This document shows, piece after piece, positions 24,133-29,874 of a DNA stretch of 31,173 bases. Made by a program: the position numbers and the translations under genes. Where the stretch lies: NCBI GenBank assembly GCA_964467705.1, contig CAYXUZ010000061.1, positions 1 through 31,173 on the forward strand, read 5' to 3'. Within the stretch, counting starts at the first letter, position 1; each line of letters opens with the position of its first letter. Origin of the DNA: CAADGU01 sp964467705 (GTDB lineage Bacteria > Chloroflexota > Anaerolineae > Promineifilales > Promineifilaceae). The notes under the pieces are model-generated. The model did not search any database, was not told where the DNA came from, and saw only the letters and a program-made list of their open reading frames with translations.

Positions 24133-24711
24133 TCACGACTCTTCAAAACTAAAGGTGGTAAAGGTGTACAACCGTGTTTCTGGCTCTTGCCAGGCGTCCG
24201 GCGGCAGACCGGCTTTCAGGCAGATGCCTTCCAGAAAATCGGCGCGGTTCCAGTGGTGATGCAGGGGAACTTCGGGCAGGAGCAGACCACGACGGCCGTG
24301 ACCCTCAATTAACAGCCCATGCACCCCCACCTCAATCTCGTTCACATTCTCCAGCCATTGCAGCGGTGAAAGCACCGAAATTTCAATGTGCAACTGGGGT
24401 ATTTCGGAAGCCATCACCGGCGGAAAACGAGGGTCGTTGGTGGCTGCTTTCACGGCCATTTCTGGCACCAGTTCCAGCAGCGAGTCCGGCGCTTCGACCC
24501 GGCCAATGCAGCCGCGCAAGGCCAGTTCGCCATTTTCGCGGCGGCGCAGTGTGACAAAGACGCCGGCCGCTTGCGCCAGCGCCGGGTCATCCTGTTGGTA
24601 ATGGGGGGTACGGCCGTGCATCACCCACTGCGTAATCGCATCCCGCGCCATGTGCAGCAAAATGTGTTGTTGTTCGGGGGTCAATTGAAAGGGAGGAGCC
24701 GATTGAATCAT
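24133..24711 (-). CDS. AMMECR1 domain protein (AmmeMemoRadiSam system protein A-like)
   Basis: 192 residues from the ATG at 24711, which has AGGT nine bases upstream and begins just before the family's first helix (LTPEQQHILLHMARDAI). An in-frame ATG at 24756 would add 15 residues. The family motif LRGCIGRVEA is present with the usual GVFVTLRR strand before it and the DPRFPPVMASEIPQLHIEISVLSPL block after it. In many prokaryotes this protein is encoded with a MEMO1 homologue and a radical SAM enzyme; neither partner is adjacent here. Biochemical function is not established. Confidence 0.9.
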   Translation of the reverse strand: MIQSAPPFQLTPEQQHILLHMARDAITQWVMHGRTPHYQQDDPALAQAAGVFVTLRRRENGELALRGCIGRVEAPDSLLELVPEMAVKAATNDPRFPPVMASEIPQLHIEISVLSPLQWLENVNEIEVGVHGLLIEGHGRRGLLLPEVPLHHHWNRADFLEGICLKAGLPPDAWQEPETRLYTFTTFSFEES

Positions 24712-24794
24712 GGTACACCTGCCCAAAACGGCGCTCCCAGTTATGGGGTACGCCACATAAATGATTACGGCCGATTATACCATGTGAATAGGGA

Positions 24795-24834
24795 GGTAAT
24801 TGGGTAATTGAGAAATTACGTAATTACCCAACTA
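24795..24834. repeat. octamer-phased inverted array at the glycosyltransferase 3' end
   Basis: GGTAATTG twice, AGAAATTA, CGTAATTA, CCCAACTA: 8-base words turning from GTAATTGGGT to its inverse-like TAATTACCC. The glycosyltransferase stop (24824-24826) is inside. Confidence 0.7.
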
Positions 24835-26128
24835 CTTCCACCACCAGTTCCGCATACAAATCTACCATCTGGCTGACAATGTTCGGCCAGGCATAGACCT
24901 GGGCATATTCGCGGGCGGCTTCGCCCATCGCTTCGCGGCAGCGTGGATTGGTGAGCAGGTCAAAAATGCGCCGCGCCAATGCTTCCGGGTCCCGGCTGGG
25001 CACGTGGTAGCCGGTGCGTTCGTGTTTGACCAGATGCGCCAGCCCGCCCACTTCAGAGGCGATGACCGGCGTACCCATGGCCATCGCTTCCAGCGCCACC
25101 ATGCCAAAACTTTCGTAGTGCGAAGGCATGACGACCATTTCAGCGGCCGCGTAATAGTTGGGCAAAATCTCCTGGTCTTTGGCCCCCAAAAAGACAACCA
25201 GATCGTGAATGTCCAGGTCATCGCGTAGTTCTTGCAGGCGGGCCATCTCTTCGTCCAGGTCGTCGGCCCAGGGGTCGCCGCCAATGATAGCCATGCAACA
25301 ATTTTCTACGGCCGTTGGGCAGCGTTTTTGAATAATGGCCATCGCCCGCAGCATGGTGTCTATGCCTTTGAGCGGTTCGATTCGTCCGGCAAACAGGATA
25401 TTGGCATCGCCACAGGGGATGCCAACGCGCCGTTTGGCCTCTTTTTTGTCCATGGGGTGGAAGCGTTCCAGGTCTACACCCGGCGGAATGATGACGATTT
25501 TATCTGGGTCAGCGCCGTACAGCGTGAGGAGTTGTTCTTCTTCGGCCGGGGTGGCGGCGATGATGCAGTCGGCCACATGGTGGATGACATAGGTTTCGCC
25601 ATCAATGCGCTCTTGTGGGGCGCGTTCGCCGTCGCTGGTGGCGATCTGGTTTTTCATGTGACCCAAAGTGTGGAACATCTGCACCACAGGTACCCCACCC
25701 CAGGCGGCGCGCAGCTTTTCGGCCACCAGGCCGGAGAGCCAGTAGTGGCTGTGGATGATGTCATACTGGATGCCTTCAGCGGCGGCAAAATCCAACACAC
25801 CGGCCACGAATTCATCCAGGTATTGGGGGATGTCGGCCAGGGGGATTGGTTTTTCGGGGCCGGCGGGGATGTGGATGACACGGCCGTCGAACCCCAAATC
25901 ATGTTTGATCATCGGCTGGCAATCATCCTGAGACCGGGTGAATACATCTACCAGAATGCCTTCCCGTCCCAGTTCACGGCTAAAGTCGCGCACATAAACG
26001 TTCATGCCGCCGGTCTTTTTGCCGCCTAACATGGCTAAAGGACAGGTATGCACACTGAGCATAGCAATGCGGCGAACTGGTGTGTTCGGGTGTTTGAGTG
26101 TTTGAGTGTTTGAGTGTTTGAGTGTCAT
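24824..26128 (-). CDS. glycosyltransferase family 4 (GT-B fold), MshA/sucrose-phosphate-synthase-like
   Basis: Retaining glycosyltransferase of 434 residues if the ATG at 26128 is used. N-terminal domain: MLSVHTCPLAMLGGKKTGGMNVYVRDFSRELG with the acceptor-side glycine loop, and the DIIHSHYWLSGL segment. C-terminal nucleotide-sugar domain: IIPPGVDLERF, FAGRIEPLKG, and the EX7E motif region SHYESFGMVALEAMAMGTPVIASEVGGLAHLV. This pattern is typical of MshA and sucrose-phosphate synthase relatives. Residues 2-17 (TLKHSNTQTLKHPNTP) are encoded by an 8-base tandem repeat. An ATG at 26062 follows the repeat, but it would remove RIA of the first strand, so the repeat appears to supply the start codon. 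Acceptor unknown. Confidence 0.88.
   Translation of the reverse strand: MTLKHSNTQTLKHPNTPVRRIAMLSVHTCPLAMLGGKKTGGMNVYVRDFSRELGREGILVDVFTRSQDDCQPMIKHDLGFDGRVIHIPAGPEKPIPLADIPQYLDEFVAGVLDFAAAEGIQYDIIHSHYWLSGLVAEKLRAAWGGVPVVQMFHTLGHMKNQIATSDGERAPQERIDGETYVIHHVADCIIAATPAEEEQLLTLYGADPDKIVIIPPGVDLERFHPMDKKEAKRRVGIPCGDANILFAGRIEPLKGIDTMLRAMAIIQKRCPTAVENCCMAIIGGDPWADDLDEEMARLQELRDDLDIHDLVVFLGAKDQEILPNYYAAAEMVVMPSHYESFGMVALEAMAMGTPVIASEVGGLAHLVKHERTGYHVPSRDPEALARRIFDLLTNPRCREAMGEAAREYAQVYAWPNIVSQMVDLYAELVVEVVG
26083..26128. repeat. 8-bp tandem repeat at the glycosyltransferase start
   Basis: Four perfect copies of TGTTTGAG (26091-26122), preceded by a degenerate copy TGTTCGGG (26083-26090) and followed by TGTCAT, whose CAT is the start codon on the minus strand. 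Since 8 is not a multiple of 3, gain or loss of one copy would shift the reading frame between this start and the enzyme. Confidence 0.85.
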
Positions 26129-26137
26129 ACTGTTTTC

Positions 26138-26200
26138 GTCATCCGTAGGCCGTAAGTTGTAATCGGATCACGGATTACGGATCACGATTTACGAATCTGC
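26138..26200. repeat. heptamer-phased inverted array at the 3' end of the CelD-like gene
   Basis: Nine consecutive 7-base words: GTCATCC, GTAGGCC, GTAAGTT, GTAATCG, then GATCACG, GATTACG, GATCACG, ATTTACG, AATCTGC. The GTAATC words are inverse to GATTAC. It fills the spacer and contains the stop of the CelD-like gene (26182-26184). Confidence 0.8.
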
Positions 26201-27183
26201 TGGCGATGAATAACCGTGTCTTGCGCGCCAAAGCGGTATTTGTAGGTTTCGTTGCCACGCAGGAAGTCGAATGTGGCCCGGCCGTGTTCGGCAGCGTACT
26301 CAATAGCTTTGGCGGTGATGACCACACCCAGGCTGAGGCTGCTAAAGTTGGCCGGGTCTAGGCCAGAGTTGTAGACCCAGATGCGATTGTTGTAGTCGAA
26401 GTTGAAGAGGGTGGCGGCTTTACGGCCGTCTACCTCCATGAACAATAGCTGCAAGTAACCATCTCGGTGGGCAGCCTGGGCCACATCATGGAAGAGGGCA
26501 CGACGGCCGTCGGTAAGCCAGTCTCGTTTTTCAAAGGTACTTTTTTGCAGCAGTTCCAGAAAATCATCCACCGCCTGGATCACATCTTCATCCGGGCCAA
26601 CGATGTGTAGGGTGGCATCGGCAGCCTCAGCGCGGCGCAGTTTGCGCTGCAATTCGCGTCGTTGTTTGCTGTCTATGTTTTCCAGGTAGCCTTCAAATGT
26701 GGTGTTCAAGGGGATAATCGGACACACTTCATGTACCGACTCTTCATGCAAGAAGCCGCGCTGGGCGGCTTCTTGGGGCAAAATCTGGCGGGTGGGGGAG
26801 GCGGCGGGCACATTGCACAAGTCCAGGGCCTGCCACGCGGGAAAATCAGAGGAGTGGAGACAGTCCAACACGGCCGTCCACGCCGCCGCCGCATCCTTTT
26901 CCGCCACAATCAAGTCCAGGTAGTCAGTTTCCTGGGTGCAGCCATTGAAGTACAGCACACCGTCTATATTGTAAAAGCAGGCGATGGCGCTGAGACGGCC
27001 GTCAGCTTCTCGTGCGGTGATGGTATGTAGACGGCCGTCAACGGGCTGGCAGTGCTGCCACCAGGCGCGCTGGTAAGCCAATCGTTGGAACGGGGTGTTG
27101 GTCATGCTCTGTTCTACCAGCGCATCCCATTCACCAGCTAACAAATCAAAAACATGCTCTCCGTGATGCAATTCAATTTTCAT
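26182..27183 (-). CDS. CelD/BcsL-family GNAT-like acyltransferase
   Basis: 333 residues. The pattern FQRLAYQRAWWQH near 33-45, a central basic block KQRRELQRKLRRAE (about 173-187) and the late section DWLTDGRRALFHDVAQAAHRDGYLQLLFMEVDGRKAATLFNFDYNNRIWVYNSGLDP...FLRGNETYKYRFG match the CelD/BcsL (GNAT-like, FemAB-related) proteins, often linked to exopolysaccharide or envelope synthesis. Its position just upstream of a glycosyltransferase on the same strand fits such a role. The acyl donor and substrate are unknown. No clear Shine-Dalgarno precedes the ATG. The ACGGCCGT octamer occurs five times in it. Confidence 0.82.
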   Translation of the reverse strand: MKIELHHGEHVFDLLAGEWDALVEQSMTNTPFQRLAYQRAWWQHCQPVDGRLHTITAREADGRLSAIACFYNIDGVLYFNGCTQETDYLDLIVAEKDAAAAWTAVLDCLHSSDFPAWQALDLCNVPAASPTRQILPQEAAQRGFLHEESVHEVCPIIPLNTTFEGYLENIDSKQRRELQRKLRRAEAADATLHIVGPDEDVIQAVDDFLELLQKSTFEKRDWLTDGRRALFHDVAQAAHRDGYLQLLFMEVDGRKAATLFNFDYNNRIWVYNSGLDPANFSSLSLGVVITAKAIEYAAEHGRATFDFLRGNETYKYRFGAQDTVIHRQQIRKS

Positions 27184-27324
27184 AATGATGAATTTTTCAA
27201 ACCAATTGGGTATTAGATGTTTGTCTACCTGATTATAACGTCAACTGCTGCTTCCACCAGCAAGTTGGCGCGCGAACCCTCAGGCGACCCTCATCTTGAT
27301 GAGATAGAAGGGGGGAATCTTACC

Positions 27325-27394
27325 GTAATCCGTGAGGCGTAATCCGTGATTCGTGACCCGTAAACCGATTGCGGATAACGGATTACGGGCTACC
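27325..27394. repeat. ten-unit heptamer-phased inverted array
   Basis: Ten 7-base words without a break: GTAATCC, GTGAGGC, GTAATCC, GTGATTC, GTGACCC, GTAAACC, then GATTGCG, GATAACG, GATTACG, GGCTACC. The first six share GTRANNC and the rest resemble the inverse (GGATTAC). The EamA transporter stop (27390-27392) lies in the last word. The remaining spacer 27184-27324 shows no other signal. Confidence 0.85.
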
Positions 27395-28343
27395 GGCTCC
27401 GCCGCAACCAGCGCCAGAAGACATGCCACCAATCTACCCGTTTGGGTACGTCCCGTTCGTAGCGAACAAGCAGAATGCTGGTGAGAATGAGCAGTGCGCC
27501 CAGCCATTGTACGGCCGTCAAGCTTTCCCCCAACCAGGTAATGGCGATGACCACAGTCACCAGCACTTCAAGCACACCCAGCAACGCAGCTTGCATACTG
27601 CCCAGCCGTTTCACACCTAAAAAGAGGGTGAGACGGGACAAGGCGGTGGCTAATCCCATGAGGAAGATGGCGCGCCAGCCTACGGCCGTGACCACCTCCA
27701 GATCAGACGGAAAGAGCAACCAAGCAATCGTTACCACCACAGCCATCGCGGAAACGGCATAGAGTGTCATCGTAGGGGCGGGGATGTCCAACATGATGCG
27801 CTGACTAAAAACCAGTTGAATGGCATAGGTCAGGGCGGCTATGAGCATCATACCCACGCCCAGCCAGTCTGGTGTACCCAGGCTGCCCATTGTTAACAAG
27901 TAAATTGCCAGCAAAATCAGACCGAGGCGAAACAGGGTGAGCCGGGAGACGGTCTGGCCTGCCAGCCGCAGCAGCAGGGTGACAAATACCAGATAGGTGA
28001 TGTTAATCAGTTGCCCCAACGAGGCATCAATGCGGTTCAAACTGCCATAAAAAAAGAGCGAGCCGATGCCGTTGATACCACCCGCGATCATGCTACCGGC
28101 AATAGCAAAAGCGGAACTGCGAATGAGGTGACGGCGAAACAGGAGCATGGTAAGCCACATGACGGCGGCAGCGAAGAGGGTGCGAAAAGCAACAACAGTC
28201 AGAACGCCGGCGCCAGTGCCATAAGCGACTTTGGCAAAGATGGGGACAATGCCTAAAAAGAGAGGAGAGAGTAACGCCCAAACCAGACCATGCCGCCATT
28301 GACTGGAGGTCACGGCCGTAGACTTAACAGAGGATGGCGGCAT
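27390..28343 (-). CDS. EamA/DMT-superfamily transporter
   Basis: 317-residue inner-membrane protein with about ten hydrophobic segments in two EamA halves. The first half starts WALLSPLFLGIVPIFAKVAYGTGAG with FRTLFAAAVMWLTML; the second starts WLGVGMMLIAALTYAIQLVFSQRIM and ends LGVLEVLVTVVIAITWLGESLTAVQWLGALLILTSILLV, the usual closing motif. It probably exports a metabolite such as an amino acid or nucleoside; the substrate cannot be read from sequence. Its C-terminal codons (WRWLRRSR) and stop reach into the heptamer array downstream. Confidence 0.9.
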   Translation of the reverse strand: MPPSSVKSTAVTSSQWRHGLVWALLSPLFLGIVPIFAKVAYGTGAGVLTVVAFRTLFAAAVMWLTMLLFRRHLIRSSAFAIAGSMIAGGINGIGSLFFYGSLNRIDASLGQLINITYLVFVTLLLRLAGQTVSRLTLFRLGLILLAIYLLTMGSLGTPDWLGVGMMLIAALTYAIQLVFSQRIMLDIPAPTMTLYAVSAMAVVVTIAWLLFPSDLEVVTAVGWRAIFLMGLATALSRLTLFLGVKRLGSMQAALLGVLEVLVTVVIAITWLGESLTAVQWLGALLILTSILLVRYERDVPKRVDWWHVFWRWLRRSR

Positions 28344-28365
28344 GGGAAGAACACACAGACGAGTT

Positions 28366-28421
28366 GCAGGTTAGAAGTGGCAGGTTGTGAATCACTTGCA
28401 ACCTGCTACCTGCCACCTGCT
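28366..28421. repeat. heptamer-phased inverted array
   Basis: GCAGGTT, AGAAGTG, GCAGGTT, GTGAATC, ACTTGCA, ACCTGCT, ACCTGCC, ACCTGCT: eight 7-base words, the first ones inverse to the last (GCAGGT / ACCTGC). It lies between the sensor kinase stop and the EamA start. Confidence 0.8.
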
Positions 28422-28450
28422 ACCAAATAACCGCTTATTACGGTTTGTGA

Positions 28451-29710
28451 TTAAAGATTCACTTTTTGGGTGGATTGGTCGGTGGGCAGCAAAATGTGGA
28501 AGGTGCTGCCGGGTAGGGCATCCATATCGCGCCGTTCGCTTTCGACCCAGATACGGCCGTTATGCCCTTCAATGATGCCCTTAGCAATAGCCAGGCCCAG
28601 ACCTAAACCGCCGCCCATAAAAGCTGATTTGCTGGTGGAATGATGTTCAATTTGCCCCAGGGTATAAAACTGGTCAAAGATGCGGCGGTGTTCACTGGCC
28701 GGAATGCCAATACCGGTATCCCGAATGATGATGTCAATGGCGTCGCCAACGGTACGGCCGACGATAAAAATACTGCCACCGTCAGGCGTATACTTGATGG
28801 CATTGCCCAACACATTCTCGATGGCTGATTTGAGCTGGATACCATCGCCCTCAATCACCGGCAGCCGATCCAGGTCGCCCACCTGCAAATTGAGGTTACG
28901 CTTCTTAAGTGTTTCTTCGTATTCCTGGCACAGGTCTTGGATGAGTACTGATAGACGCACCGGCCCTAACGCCAGGTCTAACGTGCCGGAAGCGATGCGG
29001 GCGACTTTGATGATCTCGTTGACCACTTCGCGCATTCGGCCGACACCCAGCGTCAGCCCCTCCGCTACGCCGGAAATCATGGCTGCCGGTAATGTTTCTT
29101 CTTTGGTCTGTTTCAGCTGCTCATCCAGCAAATGGGCGTAGCCGCTGATGAGCGTAAGAGGAGTGCGCAGTTCATGGGAGACCATGATGATGAAGTCGCT
29201 CTTGAGCCGGTCCAGTTCACGCAGCCGTTTGTTGGCCGCTTCCATCTCATTGATCTTGTGTTCCAGGCGCTCCACCAGGTTTTGAGCATGTTTTTCCAGG
29301 TGGGTACTTTTTTCTTCAACGGCCAGGGGTTCAATGCGCCCTTGCAGAAAATCTTTAACCTGGCTGGGAAAAACGGAGACATCTATGGGTTTGGTGAGAA
29401 AACCGGTGCAACCGGCAGCTAAGGCCAATTCGCGGCTGCCGGGGCTGTGGTTGGCCGTCAGGGCGACAATGGGGGTATTGGCGAAATGGGGAATACTGCG
29501 CAGGCGGGTGGTAATCTCACGGCCGTCCATGCTCGGCAGGTTAATGTCCATCAAAATCAGGTTCGGTTTTGTCTCCCGCGCCAGGGAAATGCCTTCCAGT
29601 CCATCGGCGGCCACATGCACGTTATAGCCCCGGCTGCCCAGCACACGTTGCACCAACCGGCGGCTGGCCGGGTCATCTTCGATATAGAGAATGGTGGCTG
29701 GCTCTTCCAT
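28451..29710 (-). CDS. hybrid sensor kinase: receiver-HisKA-HATPase
   Basis: 419-residue cytoplasmic protein without membrane segments. The N-terminal receiver (about 5-125) has the acidic pair E11/D12, phosphoacceptor D55 in LILMDINLP, T85 and K107 (FLTKPID). A coiled-coil linker (about 135-170) leads to the HisKA domain with the phosphorylated H179 in FIIMVSHELRTPL. The ATPase domain has the N-box NVLGNAIKYTPDGG, G1 DTGIGIP, the F-box FDQFY and G2 GGGLGLGLA. A receiver placed before the kinase suggests it is itself controlled by a phosphorelay. Immediately upstream on the same strand is an enzyme fused to a complete receiver domain, its most obvious partner. Confidence 0.94.
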   Translation of the reverse strand: MEEPATILYIEDDPASRRLVQRVLGSRGYNVHVAADGLEGISLARETKPNLILMDINLPSMDGREITTRLRSIPHFANTPIVALTANHSPGSRELALAAGCTGFLTKPIDVSVFPSQVKDFLQGRIEPLAVEEKSTHLEKHAQNLVERLEHKINEMEAANKRLRELDRLKSDFIIMVSHELRTPLTLISGYAHLLDEQLKQTKEETLPAAMISGVAEGLTLGVGRMREVVNEIIKVARIASGTLDLALGPVRLSVLIQDLCQEYEETLKKRNLNLQVGDLDRLPVIEGDGIQLKSAIENVLGNAIKYTPDGGSIFIVGRTVGDAIDIIIRDTGIGIPASEHRRIFDQFYTLGQIEHHSTSKSAFMGGGLGLGLAIAKGIIEGHNGRIWVESERRDMDALPGSTFHILLPTDQSTQKVNL

Positions 29711-29841
29711 AAAATTCTTTGCCGGTAGACCAATGCATGAGTGAGTAGGGTGTGTTGTTGGGTGAATAAGTCAGCTTACTGCAAGTTCAATTGTGCCACA
29801 CCTGCCTGTTTGTGCAATTAGTATTTTCTGCCTATTGGGTT

Positions 29842-29874
29842 AGACCTGACAGGTCTCAAAGACCTGTCAGGTCT
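29842..29874. repeat. double dyad AGACCTG-N-CAGGTCT
   Basis: AGACCTGACAGGTCT (29842-29856) and AGACCTGTCAGGTCT (29860-29874), two self-complementary 15-mers three bases apart that also pair with each other. The second contains the stop codon of the PLP-enzyme/receiver gene (29867-29869). The rest of the spacer to the kinase gene shows nothing I can name. Confidence 0.8.

Noticed and set aside
25232..26029. 265-residue open frame on the + strand
   Set aside because: Antisense of the glycosyltransferase, whose motifs are clear.
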